Below, piece after piece: positions 29,113 through 37,824 of a stretch of 64,000 nucleotides of DNA. The stretch comes from Candidatus Humimicrobium oleiphilum (GTDB lineage Bacteria; Actinomycetota; Humimicrobiia; Humimicrobiales; Humimicrobiaceae), in NCBI GenBank assembly GCA_002304935.1, contig DBPS01000040.1, positions 44,517 to 108,516 of the forward strand, written 5' to 3'. Made by a program: the position numbers and the translations under genes. Below the pieces are notes generated by a model. It searched no databases. It was not told where the DNA came from and saw only the letters and a program-made list of their open reading frames with translations. Position 1 is the first letter of the stretch. Each line of letters opens with the position of its first letter.

Positions 29113-30141
29113 ATGAAAGAAATACTGGTAATAGGTTCAGGCAGCTGGGGAACTACGATTTCCCTGATGCTTGCCAATAAAAAATATAAGATAAATATAT
29201 GGTCTTTTGAAGAAGATGTCGAGTGTGAGCTGAACCAGTATGGAACAAATAAAAAATATACAGGGGATTATTCTTTTCCTGCCGGATCTGTCTATGCTTT
29301 TGGAACAGGAAGGATAAATGAAGCAATAAAAAAAATAAAACCTTCCCTGGTAGTATTTGCTGTTCCTTCACAATTTATAAGAAAAGTTGCAATAAGACTT
29401 AATGATTTTATTGAAAAATCGTGCAAAGATGTTTTTGCTGTTGTCAGTGCTGCAAAAGGAATAGAAAAAGAAACAAATTTAAGAATATCACAAATATTAA
29501 AAGAAGTTTTGCCCGATTACCTGAAAGATAAAATAGCAGCTCTTTCCGGCCCGAATATATCTTCAGAGATTTTAAAAAAATTGCCCAGTGTTTCAATAAT
29601 TTCGTCGGAAAATGAAGAAATATTAGGTAATCTTCAAAAAATATTTTCCAACGATTATTTCAGAGTCTACACAAATAAAGATATCGTAGGAGTAGAATTA
29701 TGCGGAGCGCTTAAAAATATTATTGCAATAGCTGCAGGTATATCAGACGGACTTGGTTATGCTTCCAATACCAAAGCTTCACTTATAACCAGAGGACTTT
29801 ATGAATTGGAAAAATTCGGTAGAAAGTATGGTGCAAAAAGCAAGACTTTTGCAGGTATCGCAGGGATGGGAGATCTGATAACGACCTGCATAAGCAAAGC
29901 AAGCAGAAACAGGCTCGTTGGCGAGAGACTCGCAGTAGGTGAAAATATTGAATCAATAAAGAATTCAATGAATATGATAGCTGAAGGCGTAGAAACCGCA
30001 AAAGCTGTTTATGATATGTCTCAAAAATTAAAAATAGAACTTCCGATTATAAATTGTGTATATGGGATCATATATGGAAATGAAAATGCCACAAAGTCTG
30101 TAGAGTATCTTATGAAAAGGAGTTATAAAGCCGAGTACTGA
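29113..30141 (+). CDS. gpsA: Glycerol-3-phosphate dehydrogenase [NAD(P)+]
   Basis: Makes sn-glycerol-3-phosphate for phospholipids. The 342 residues show the dinucleotide loop GSGSWGTT (8-15), SAAKGIE, LSGPNISSEI, the catalytic Lys region VELCGALKNIIAIAAGI and the FAGIAGMGDLITTC motif. In Clostridia plsY usually stands between der and gpsA; here only 47 bases separate them. The end of the operon and the tRNA gene follow. Confidence 0.95.
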   Translation: MKEILVIGSGSWGTTISLMLANKKYKINIWSFEEDVECELNQYGTNKKYTGDYSFPAGSVYAFGTGRINEAIKKIKPSLVVFAVPSQFIRKVAIRLNDFIEKSCKDVFAVVSAAKGIEKETNLRISQILKEVLPDYLKDKIAALSGPNISSEILKKLPSVSIISSENEEILGNLQKIFSNDYFRVYTNKDIVGVELCGALKNIIAIAAGISDGLGYASNTKASLITRGLYELEKFGRKYGAKSKTFAGIAGMGDLITTCISKASRNRLVGERLAVGENIESIKNSMNMIAEGVETAKAVYDMSQKLKIELPIINCVYGIIYGNENATKSVEYLMKRSYKAEY

Positions 30142-30237
30142 TCTTAAAGAAATCTGGATAAATCAATATTTTATTTTTCAATGTTCTTGTAATCTTTACT
30201 ATTAACTATTAATAATTTAAAATAACAATGTTTAATG

Positions 30238-30316
<79 letters not shown>

Positions 30317-30442
30317 TTTACAATAAAAATTAAATTAAATTATTTCAGCTTTAAATTGCCAGATTATTTAAAAAAATTAGTCATTTTTCCATAATTATAT
30401 AAATAATTATTAATCAATAGTAAGTTAATAAAATAGAAAAAT

Positions 30443-31891
30443 ATGAATAAAATAAAATTTGGGACAGACGGCTGGAGAGATATAATTGCAGACAATTTTA
30501 ATTTTGAAAACCTTGGGATAGTAGTTAATTCGATAGCAAGATATCTGATTGAAAAAAAAGAAAACAGGAATGGTATTTTTATAGGCTTTGACAACAGATT
30601 TCTTTCAGAAGAATTTGCTTCCTTTTCTGCAAAAATACTAAGTGCATACGGATTTAAAGTATTTTTATCTGAAAAAAGCGTTCCCACTCCTGTCACTGCA
30701 TTTAATGTTACAGATATGCATCTTGATGGTGCATTAATGATTACTGCAAGCCATAACCCTCCAAAATATAACGGCATCAAATTTATACCTAATTACGGGG
30801 GACCTGCAACAGATCTGATAACCAGCGACATTGAGAAGAATATAAGATTCTTATTAAACAACAAAGATGCATTGCGGACTACATCTGAAAGTATCGATGA
30901 AAATATTGTTATTTTAACTGAATTTCCCAAATATTATGAGCAGATAAAAAAAATAGTTGATTTTGCATCAATCAAAAAAGCCGGATTAAAAATTGCAGCT
31001 GACATGCTTTATGGGGCGGGAATAAATATATTTCCAAAAATACTTGATGAGATTTCAGGTAATGAGATAAGGGTTTTAAATAATAAAAGAGATGCTTTAT
31101 TTGGGGGAAAGCTGCCGGATCCTTCTGAAAAAAACCTTGCTGAGCTTAAAAAAATAATTCTTGAAAAAAAATTTGATATAGGGGTAGCTCTTGATGGTGA
31201 TGCAGATCGTTTTGGTGTAATTGATTCAGCAGGAGTTTTTTTGAATCCCAATAATGTAATTTCACTGATTTTTTATTATCTTTGTTCTGTAAAAGGCCAT
31301 AAAGGAAGCAATCTCAAAGCTGTCAGAACAGTAGCAACGACACATTTAATAGATGAAATATGCAAAAAATTTGATATCGGATTAATCGAAACACCAGTGG
31401 GCTTCAAGTATATTGCTTCTGAGATGCTTAAAGGAAATGTATTAATAGGTGGTGAAGAGAGCGGTGGATTAAGCATTAAAGGACATATACCTGAAAAAGA
31501 TGGGATTGCAGCTAATCTGCTGCTGATTGAGATTCAAAGTTACTTAAAAACACAGCTTCATGACATATGTCTTTCTGAATATCTCAGAATTATAAATAAA
31601 GAGCTGGGAGATTTTTACAATGAAAGGATAGATCTCCAGGTACCGAGAGAAAAAATGGCTGGCATTATTGATAGTTTTAAAAAAATGAAGGGTAATTCAA
31701 TTGAAAATATAAAAATAAGTAATATTTTAACAAAAGATGGTGTAAAATTGTTGTTGGAAAATAAAGCCTGGGTGCTTTTAAGATTATCTGGAACAGAACC
31801 TCTGGTAAGATGTTATATAGAATCAAGAAATGAAAGCTTTTTTAATATTTTCAAGCAATATATAATTAACTTTATAAAAAGTTTAACCTGA
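30443..31891 (+). CDS. Phosphoglucomutase/phosphomannomutase family protein
   Basis: An alpha-D-phosphohexomutase that interconverts sugar-6-phosphate and sugar-1-phosphate. The 482 residues show the four-domain order: catalytic TASHNPPKYNGIKF (about 100-113, phosphoserine), metal loop DGDADRFG (about 250-257), sugar-binding GGEESGGLSIKGHIPEKDG (about 337-355), and the C-terminal phosphate loop RLSGTEPLVRCY (about 451-462). Whether it prefers glucose, mannose or glucosamine phosphate cannot be decided. It stands apart from the tRNA by 126 AT-rich bases in which I see no gene. Confidence 0.9.
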   Translation: MNKIKFGTDGWRDIIADNFNFENLGIVVNSIARYLIEKKENRNGIFIGFDNRFLSEEFASFSAKILSAYGFKVFLSEKSVPTPVTAFNVTDMHLDGALMITASHNPPKYNGIKFIPNYGGPATDLITSDIEKNIRFLLNNKDALRTTSESIDENIVILTEFPKYYEQIKKIVDFASIKKAGLKIAADMLYGAGINIFPKILDEISGNEIRVLNNKRDALFGGKLPDPSEKNLAELKKIILEKKFDIGVALDGDADRFGVIDSAGVFLNPNNVISLIFYYLCSVKGHKGSNLKAVRTVATTHLIDEICKKFDIGLIETPVGFKYIASEMLKGNVLIGGEESGGLSIKGHIPEKDGIAANLLLIEIQSYLKTQLHDICLSEYLRIINKELGDFYNERIDLQVPREKMAGIIDSFKKMKGNSIENIKISNILTKDGVKLLLENKAWVLLRLSGTEPLVRCYIESRNESFFNIFKQYIINFIKSLT

Positions 31892-31913
31892 TTATTTATT
31901 TATATTTTTTACT

Positions 31914-32351
31914 ATGAGTGATAATAACAAAATGGAAAATGACAATAAAAAAAATCCTCCAAAAACAGAATCGATCATAGAGCAGAAAATTGAGATAAAA
32001 GAGGAACTTACCGAAGAGACGATAAATCATTTAAAAGAGATAGTCAAAAAGGATAATGCAGGTCTTTTGGTTTTGAAAGGCACAAATATTGGTGAAATAT
32101 TTGCCATCAATAAAGAAGATTTTAACATTGGCAGAGAAATAGATTCAGATATTTTCCTTGATGATATAACAGTTTCCAGAAAGCATGCGTCTATCATAAA
32201 AGCAGATAAATATTTCAAAATAGTTGATATGGGCAGCCTTAACGGGATTTATGTTAACGGGAAACTGATAGAAGAGAAATACCTGGAGAATGGTGACAAA
32301 ATACAGATAGGAAAGTATTTGTTTTATTTCTTTTGTTTGAATAACGAATAA
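31914..32351 (+). CDS. FHA domain protein (GarA-like)
   Basis: A 145-residue cytoplasmic protein: a charged, Lys/Glu-rich N-terminal tail of ~45 residues, then one forkhead-associated domain that binds phosphothreonine. The FHA core is FNIGREIDSDIFLDD, VSRKHASI and DMGSLNGIYVNGK. In mycobacteria the same place upstream of a MerR gene and a DUF151 gene holds garA, which controls 2-oxoglutarate enzymes. The double-threonine phosphorylation motif (ETT) of GarA is not present in this tail, so control by the same kinase route is uncertain. It begins 22 bases after the mutase gene. Confidence 0.85.
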   Translation: MSDNNKMENDNKKNPPKTESIIEQKIEIKEELTEETINHLKEIVKKDNAGLLVLKGTNIGEIFAINKEDFNIGREIDSDIFLDDITVSRKHASIIKADKYFKIVDMGSLNGIYVNGKLIEEKYLENGDKIQIGKYLFYFFCLNNE

Positions 32352-32361
32352 AGTTATTTAA

Positions 32362-33078
32362 ATGAAAACAAAAAAGAATTATATAACCATCAGTGAAGTG
32401 GTGGAAAAATTTAAAAAATATTATCCTGATATTTCTGCAAGCAAAGTAAGATTCCTTGAGTCAAAAGGATTGCTATCACCAAAAAGAACCCAGAGCAAAT
32501 ACCGGATTTATAGTAAAGAAGATATCATCAAGCTGGATTTTATTTTAAAAATGCAAAAGCAATATTACCTGCCGCTTAGCGCAATCAGGGAAAAAATAAA
32601 TTCAGTAGATTTTGTCCTTGATTTTAATAATGAGGATATAATCAAACAGCTAAAATTTGACCAGATTGAAGAAAGCAGTATTTCTTTAAAAGATGATTTT
32701 GTTACAATCGAAGAAATAACCAGAAAATTAGAGCTCAGGGAGTCTTTTTTAAATGAGCTTATTGATGAAAATATTATATATTATGAAGAAGTTGAAGACA
32801 GGAAGCTTATAAAAAGTACCGAGATTGAAATAATAAGAATTGCTGTTGAGCTGCTGAAGTACAGTATCCAGCCAAAAAATCTCAGACTGTTTGAAAACTT
32901 CTCTTTAAGAGAATCATCTTTTATACATCAGATAGTTTTACCGGTTATTATGTCCGGCAGCAGCGAGGGAGTAGAAAAAGCCTCTGCCATAATAAAAGAA
33001 CTGGAGATGCTATTATCGAATTTAAGACATCTTATGGTTAAAAGGAATAATAAAGCATTTCTAGAACAATACAAATGA
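32362..33078 (+). CDS. MerR family transcriptional regulator (FtsR-like)
   Basis: A 238-residue regulator with an N-terminal MerR helix-turn-helix (TISEVVEKFKKYYPDISASK, then VRFLESKGLLSP and SKYRIYSKEDI, about 7-58) and a long C-terminal part without cysteines for metal sensing. Position directly after the FHA gene matches the actinobacterial MerR regulator known as Rv1828 in M. tuberculosis and FtsR in Corynebacterium, which acts on cell division genes. The effector is unknown. The ATGA overlap with the next gene shows co-transcription with a cell-wall carboxypeptidase. Confidence 0.85.
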   Translation: MKTKKNYITISEVVEKFKKYYPDISASKVRFLESKGLLSPKRTQSKYRIYSKEDIIKLDFILKMQKQYYLPLSAIREKINSVDFVLDFNNEDIIKQLKFDQIEESSISLKDDFVTIEEITRKLELRESFLNELIDENIIYYEEVEDRKLIKSTEIEIIRIAVELLKYSIQPKNLRLFENFSLRESSFIHQIVLPVIMSGSSEGVEKASAIIKELEMLLSNLRHLMVKRNNKAFLEQYK

Positions 33079-34385
33079 ACCCTGAAACACTTATAGAGAG
33101 CCTTAAAAATCAAAGAAAAATTAAAAAAAGCAATTTGTCAAAATATTTTCTGCCGGTTTTAATCATTTCCTTTTTCATTGTCCAGTTTTTTATTCTTCCA
33201 GAAGCACTATATGCTGATGAAAATATTAAAAGTGTTCCAAGACAATATATTGATACTGTAGCCATTTCGGCAATTGTGGAAGATTTTAACTCTGACAGGG
33301 TGTTATGGGAAAAGAATCCCGATAAATCAATCTATCCTGCAAGCATTACAAAGATAATGACAGCCATTATTGTACTGGAAAAAGCAAATAACCTGAAAGA
33401 AGTAGTAAAAATATCTGAAAATGCAAGGGGCAGAAATTTTTCAAGTATAAATTTCAGGGTCAATGATGAAATCACTGTAGAGGATCTCCTGAAAGCCGCG
33501 CTTGTCTCTTCAAATAATAATGCAACCATAGCGCTTGCAGAATATATATCGGGAAGTGAAAAAGAATTTGTGAAGCTGATGAATAAGAAAGCAAAAGAAA
33601 TAGGCGCATTAAATACAAATTTCGAGAATACGAATGGTCTGGATAGCGAAAATCTTAACCATAGATCGACTGCAAAAGACCTGGTTCGAATTGCTAAATA
33701 TTGTATGTCGGATTCAAAATTCAGAGAGCTGGTCTCATTAAAAGAGGCAACGATATATTTAAACGGCAAAGAGATAATTATTCAAAACACCAACTCTCTT
33801 CTTGACGGGGATTTTATAAAAGGCATAAAAACAGGATATACGAATAATGCAGGTTTCTGCCTAATAACATATTCCAAAAAGGAAGGTGTTGAACTAATCT
33901 GTACTGTACTCGGAAGCTCTTCATACGGGAGGAACTTTGATACATTAAGATTGCTTGACTGGGTTTATGATAATTATAAATATGAAAAAATAATTTCAAA
34001 AGAAAAATCAGTTTTGGATGCATATGCAGGCGATGTTTTTTCAGATTTAAGCTTTGATCTTTTTACGGAAAAAGATTTTTATATTCTTTTAAACAAGACA
34101 GAAGACAATATCTATTTTGATTTTGATATAGACCAGAATATAGCGCTGCCTGTTTTAAAAAATAAATCATACGGAAAGGTAAATGTATTCTTAAATAACA
34201 ACCGGATTGAAGAATTAGATCTTTATGCCAGGAGCGAAATAAAATCACCGGAAATCGAAATCAGCTATATAAATTCTTCTTACAGGGAACTAATTGAATC
34301 GCTTCTTATTTTTACCTTATCATTTTATTTTTCTGCTTTTACATTTATAATAATTAAAAATTTAATAAGATTAAAATCAAATTAA
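33075..34385 (+). CDS. D-alanyl-D-alanine carboxypeptidase (PBP5/6 type)
   Basis: A penicillin-binding protein that trims the terminal D-Ala of peptidoglycan stem peptides, outside the membrane. It has a basic N-terminus and a signal/anchor helix (about 25-46), with the SxxK motif at S90-K93 (ASITKIM), SNN at 146-148 and KTGY at 252-255. Unusually, a second hydrophobic segment near residues 410-430 may form a C-terminal membrane anchor in place of the amphipathic helix of PBP5. It overlaps the MerR gene by four bases. Confidence 0.9.
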   Translation: MNPETLIESLKNQRKIKKSNLSKYFLPVLIISFFIVQFFILPEALYADENIKSVPRQYIDTVAISAIVEDFNSDRVLWEKNPDKSIYPASITKIMTAIIVLEKANNLKEVVKISENARGRNFSSINFRVNDEITVEDLLKAALVSSNNNATIALAEYISGSEKEFVKLMNKKAKEIGALNTNFENTNGLDSENLNHRSTAKDLVRIAKYCMSDSKFRELVSLKEATIYLNGKEIIIQNTNSLLDGDFIKGIKTGYTNNAGFCLITYSKKEGVELICTVLGSSSYGRNFDTLRLLDWVYDNYKYEKIISKEKSVLDAYAGDVFSDLSFDLFTEKDFYILLNKTEDNIYFDFDIDQNIALPVLKNKSYGKVNVFLNNNRIEELDLYARSEIKSPEIEISYINSSYRELIESLLIFTLSFYFSAFTFIIIKNLIRLKSN

Positions 34386-34417
34386 TAAACCTAAATTTAA
34401 AATCTAGTGGAGGTATC

Positions 34418-35563
34418 GTGAAAACAGGTCAAAAAAATGTAGTATTTGTAAAAATCTTTATTATTACATTAATTGCTTTTATGTCATCAATGCTTCTTTT
34501 TTCTTTTGCCTGCAAAAAAGAAACAGCAACCGAGGAGACAAAGATAGGTGTAGAGGAAACCACAACGACTGCTGCTGAGTCTGCCGAAGAGACAGAAACT
34601 ACCAAAAAATCCATTTCTGAATTAGAAATTACAGGTAACATTAACCTATTAACCGGTTTTGAAATATCAGATGGTATCTTAAATTCAAGACCTTTTGCAG
34701 TAATGATAAACAATGCCGGTGAGGCAAGACCACAATCAGGCCTGAACAAAGCTGATTGTGTAATAGAAGTTGTAGATGAGGGTGGTATAACAAGATTAAT
34801 AGGCATCTTTTCTTCGAAAGAAGTAGAAGTAATCGGCCCTATAAGAAGTGCCAGACAGTACTATGCTGAAATGTCAAGGATGTTTGATCCGGTATACGTT
34901 TTCTGGGGAACATATCCTGAAGGATATAAAATTGTAGAAAATATGGATATGGATGTGCTGACACCGCTTGGTGATCAGAGCGGTGCAAGCGGTATAACAG
35001 CAAACATGACTGATGGAAAAGATGCGTGGAGGGATTCTACAAGAGTTGCGCCGCATAATGCTTATTCTTCAACAGAAAAGCTTAAAGCAGCTGCAGCAAA
35101 TAACGGATACGACGTTGAGGGAGGACAGTCTCCATTTAGCTTCAAACTGGACGCTTCAGAAGAAAATAGGGGAGCAGTCGGTGACATAAAGATTGATTTT
35201 TCAGTTGCATCATTTGCTTCAGATTTTAAATATGATAAAGCTTTAAATAACTATAAAAAATCAACAGGGGGAACTGAAGATATCGACAGGGAAACAAGTG
35301 AAAATCTTTATTTTAATAATGTCATAGCTCTCGTTACGGATATTGCAAATTCCGGTGATTCAGCCGGTCACATGATAGTAAGAACAACCGGAAGCGGCAA
35401 AGCCTTTTATTTCTTTGATGGAAACGTAGTTGAAGGCACATGGGAAAGAACAAGCATTCTTGATTCAATGATATTCAAAGATGGGGCAGGGAATGAAGTT
35501 CTTTTCAACAGAGGTTCAACCTACATCGGCATGATTCAGGGAGCGGACAGGGTAATTTATTAG
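34418..35563 (+). CDS. DUF3048 (YerB-like) lipoprotein
   Basis: A secreted protein of 381 residues. The start is GTG with GGAGG well placed. The signal helix (about 10-30) ends in a lipobox-like FSFAC (C32). A Thr/Glu-rich spacer (33-70) precedes the DUF3048 domain, recognised by RPFAVMINNAGEARPQSGL, EVVDEGGITRLIGIF and GPIRSARQYYAEM. B. subtilis YerB is the named relative, of unknown function. The setting between a carboxypeptidase and hpt gives no firm clue; an envelope role is likely from the lipoprotein signal. Confidence 0.82.
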   Translation: MKTGQKNVVFVKIFIITLIAFMSSMLLFSFACKKETATEETKIGVEETTTTAAESAEETETTKKSISELEITGNINLLTGFEISDGILNSRPFAVMINNAGEARPQSGLNKADCVIEVVDEGGITRLIGIFSSKEVEVIGPIRSARQYYAEMSRMFDPVYVFWGTYPEGYKIVENMDMDVLTPLGDQSGASGITANMTDGKDAWRDSTRVAPHNAYSSTEKLKAAAANNGYDVEGGQSPFSFKLDASEENRGAVGDIKIDFSVASFASDFKYDKALNNYKKSTGGTEDIDRETSENLYFNNVIALVTDIANSGDSAGHMIVRTTGSGKAFYFFDGNVVEGTWERTSILDSMIFKDGAGNEVLFNRGSTYIGMIQGADRVIY

Positions 35564-35577
35564 AGCAGAATCAATAA

Positions 35578-36189
35578 TTGAAAGACGACTTTAAAAATCA
35601 AAAAATTGAATTCGATTACGATAACATATTAGGCAGGATTCTGTTCCCAAGCGAAATTATTCAAAATAAAGTAAAGGAACTTGGAAACAGAATTACTGCT
35701 GATTATAAAGACAGGGAACTTGTAATTGTATGTATATTAAGAGGAGCAGTAATTTTTCTTACTGACCTGATAAGAAACATAAGGCTGCCTTTTTCAATTG
35801 ACTTTATCGGTATTTCTTCATATGGAATCAATCAGCCGGATTCAGGGATAGTGAAATTTACCAAAGACCTGGAAGAAACAATTTATGGAAAACACGTCCT
35901 TATTGTAGAAGATATAATCGATACAGGGCTTACAATCAGCTATTTAATCAGAAACCTTAGATCTCGGGAACCTTCCAGTATAGAAGTCTGCACTCTTATT
36001 GATAGGGAAGTAAGAAGGATAGCAGAACTTGATATCAGGTATTGTGCTTTTAAGATAGCAGGAAAATATGTAGTAGGATACGGGCTGGATTATAAACAGA
36101 AATATAGAAATCTTGAATCAATATACGAGCTAAAAACAGATGCTGTAAAAAAAGATATTGAAGAAATGAAATCCACTCTTAATATTTAA
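35578..36189 (+). CDS. hpt: Hypoxanthine phosphoribosyltransferase
   Basis: A purine salvage enzyme that joins hypoxanthine or guanine to PRPP. The 203 residues show the VCILRGAVIFLTDLIR strand, FIGISSYG, the PRPP loop VLIVEDIIDTGLTISYL (about 104-120) and YVVGYGLDYKQKYRNL near the end. The start is TTG, 14 bases after the DUF3048 gene. About 10-15 residues at the N-terminus are extra relative to the common form. Confidence 0.93.
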   Translation: MKDDFKNQKIEFDYDNILGRILFPSEIIQNKVKELGNRITADYKDRELVIVCILRGAVIFLTDLIRNIRLPFSIDFIGISSYGINQPDSGIVKFTKDLEETIYGKHVLIVEDIIDTGLTISYLIRNLRSREPSSIEVCTLIDREVRRIAELDIRYCAFKIAGKYVVGYGLDYKQKYRNLESIYELKTDAVKKDIEEMKSTLNI

Positions 36190-36237
36190 GTAGTTAAATG
36201 TTTTTTCACATTATTTCATTATCCGGGGCTTATTTTA

Positions 36238-36741
36238 ATGGATGATAAAGATTTTAAAGAAGAAGATTATATCCTTGTCAATCTCGAAGGTGTAAGAATG
36301 GAACAGCCGTCACAGAAACCCATAATACTCCTGAGAGAACATAATGGAGACAGGTTCCTGCCTATATGGGTCGGCAATTTTGAAGCTTCTGCAATTGCTC
36401 TTGAAATGGTGGATTTTAAATCTCCAAGACCTCTGACCCATGATCTTATAATAAATATATTTAATATTTTTAACATAAAAGTAAGCCGTGTCGTTATTTC
36501 GCGGCTTGTAAAAGATACATTTTTTGCTTTTCTTGATTTAAAAAAAGGTGAAGATGAAAATATTATTATTGATTTAAGACCCTCCGATGCAATTGCCATT
36601 GCAGTAAGGGTGCAGTCTCCTATTTATGTTGCACATGATGTCCTTGAAAAAGCTGGTTTAAAAATTACTTCCATAGAAGAAGAAGTAGAGAAGTTCAGAG
36701 ATTTTTTAAACCATGCTTCTCCTGAAGATTTCAATATCTGA
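36238..36741 (+). CDS. DUF151 bifunctional nuclease family protein
   Basis: A 167-residue protein of the DUF151/BFN family, described in plants and bacteria as a nuclease acting on DNA and RNA. The core is LREHNGDRFLPIWVGNFEASAIAL (key residues GDRFLPIWVG, EASAI) followed by RPLTHDL and the DLRPSDAIAIAVR segment. In Actinobacteria it sits between two MerR genes, as here, though hpt and a DUF3048 gene have been inserted upstream. The biochemical role in this lineage is unknown. Confidence 0.88.
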   Translation: MDDKDFKEEDYILVNLEGVRMEQPSQKPIILLREHNGDRFLPIWVGNFEASAIALEMVDFKSPRPLTHDLIINIFNIFNIKVSRVVISRLVKDTFFAFLDLKKGEDENIIIDLRPSDAIAIAVRVQSPIYVAHDVLEKAGLKITSIEEEVEKFRDFLNHASPEDFNI

Positions 36742-36770
36742 ATTGCTTTTTTAATGCTTTTTGAATGCTA

Positions 36771-36799
36771 TTGCCAGATATAATTTTTTTAACTATAAT
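36771..36799 (+). promoter_or_regulatory. Sigma-A-type promoter of the MerR gene at 36850
   Basis: A TTGCCA -35 box (36771-36776) and a perfect TATAAT -10 box (36794-36799) are separated by exactly 17 bases, upstream of the MerR-type gene. The -10 box runs into the inverted repeats at 36796-36829. Start of transcription would be near 36806, inside the first repeat. Confidence 0.7.
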
Positions 36800-36829
36800 T
36801 ACATTAATGTAATTACATTGTTGTAATTA
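36796..36829. promoter_or_regulatory. Double overlapping inverted-repeat operator (TAATTACA-N4-TGTAATTA twice)
   Basis: The first repeat is a perfect 20-base palindrome, TAATTACATTAATGTAATTA (36796-36815). The second, TAATTACA-TTGT-TGTAATTA (36810-36829), has perfect 8-base arms and shares six bases with the first. The centres are 14 bases apart. The block covers the -10 box and the expected transcription start and ends 20 bases before the MerR gene start at 36850. By position it should be a repressor site, most simply for the MerR protein itself (inference). Confidence 0.75.
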
Positions 36830-36849
36830 TGGTTATATTTTTTTAAAAA

Positions 36850-37368
36850 ATGAATAAATATTTAAACCAAAAAAGCATAGATAATAAAAATTTCACAGAT
36901 TTAGAGATAAAAACTCCTCAGGAGAAAACCATATACGGTTCCCACGATGTATGCAAACTGACAGGATTAACATACAAACAACTTGATTATTATGACAGAA
37001 CTGATTTTTTAAGTCCTTCAATCAATCAGGCGATAGGGTATGGCTCAAAAAGGATGTATAGTTTCAATGATCTGCTGAAATTAAAAGTAGTCAAAAGCCT
37101 TCTTGATGCAGGAATCAGCCTTCACAAGATAAGAAAGACAAAAAAATATCTTGAACTTGATGGAAACGGGGAAGATGCTTTTCTTAAGGTAACTCTCATA
37201 TCAGACGGCAATACAGTTTTTGCATGTTATTCCGACAAAGAAATAATTGATACTATAAATAACGGACAGGCTGTGTTTGGGATAGCTCTTGAAAAAGTAT
37301 ATAACAAGCTAAAAGACGATGTGGAAGATTTCCTAAAAAAAGCAAGCCGCGCAGAAGAGGGGATTTGA
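36850..37368 (+). CDS. MerR family transcriptional regulator (Rv1830-like)
   Basis: A 172-residue regulator. The N-terminal winged helix (about 29-95) reads HDVCKLTGLTYKQLDYYDRT, then GSKRMYSFNDLLKLKVVKSL and SLHKIRK. The C-terminal part SDGNTVFACYSDKEIIDTIN and GQAVFGIALEKVYNKL matches the actinobacterial MerR group that follows DUF151 (Rv1830 in M. tuberculosis). No metal-binding cysteines are seen, so a small-molecule or protein signal is more likely than a metal. The promoter carries a double inverted repeat, suggesting tight self-control. Confidence 0.87.
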   Translation: MNKYLNQKSIDNKNFTDLEIKTPQEKTIYGSHDVCKLTGLTYKQLDYYDRTDFLSPSINQAIGYGSKRMYSFNDLLKLKVVKSLLDAGISLHKIRKTKKYLELDGNGEDAFLKVTLISDGNTVFACYSDKEIIDTINNGQAVFGIALEKVYNKLKDDVEDFLKKASRAEEGI

Positions 37369-37434
37369 TAGATTATTATTTTTAAAAAAATTATTTATAT
37401 TGATTATTATTAAAAGCAGAAAGCAAAAAAACAA

Positions 37435-37824
37435 ATGAATGTAAAAATGATGGGAGCGATTGATAACATAAATAAAAACAATACTCCTGTATCCAATGTA
37501 ATAAATGCAGAAGAGATTGTTTTTGCAAACGAAAGTGAAAAAGAATTTGCCAAAATATTGGATTTTTATAGGATAAAATGGCAATACGAACCCAAAACAT
37601 TTCCCCTTGAATTTGACGAACAGGGCAGTCCGTTATTGTCTTTTACCCCTGATTTTTATCTTCCTGACCTCGATCTTTTTATAGAGCTGACCACTTTGAA
37701 TCAGAATCTTGTTACAAAAAAGAATAAGAAGATTAAAAAAATAAGAGAGCTTTATCCTGGAATTAACATAAAACTCTTTTATAAAAAAGATTACGATAGC
37801 CTTCTGTTTAAATTCATGAAATGA
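37435..37824 (+). CDS. Small PD-(D/E)XK-like nuclease-fold protein
   Basis: A 129-residue protein, not recognised as a named family. The segment FANESEKEFAKILDFYRIKWQYEP followed by SFTPDFYLPDLDLFIELTT (about 68-86) looks like the PD-(D/E)XK nuclease fold: an early Glu, then PDF as the first acidic motif and IEL as the second. The expected lysine after the second acidic residue is replaced by Thr (ELTT), though nearby lysines (NLVTKKNKK) could substitute. The C-terminal IKLFYKKD strand completes the fold. It is one base from cysE and 66 bases after the MerR gene. Activity is unproven. Confidence 0.6.
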   Translation: MNVKMMGAIDNINKNNTPVSNVINAEEIVFANESEKEFAKILDFYRIKWQYEPKTFPLEFDEQGSPLLSFTPDFYLPDLDLFIELTTLNQNLVTKKNKKIKKIRELYPGINIKLFYKKDYDSLLFKFMK

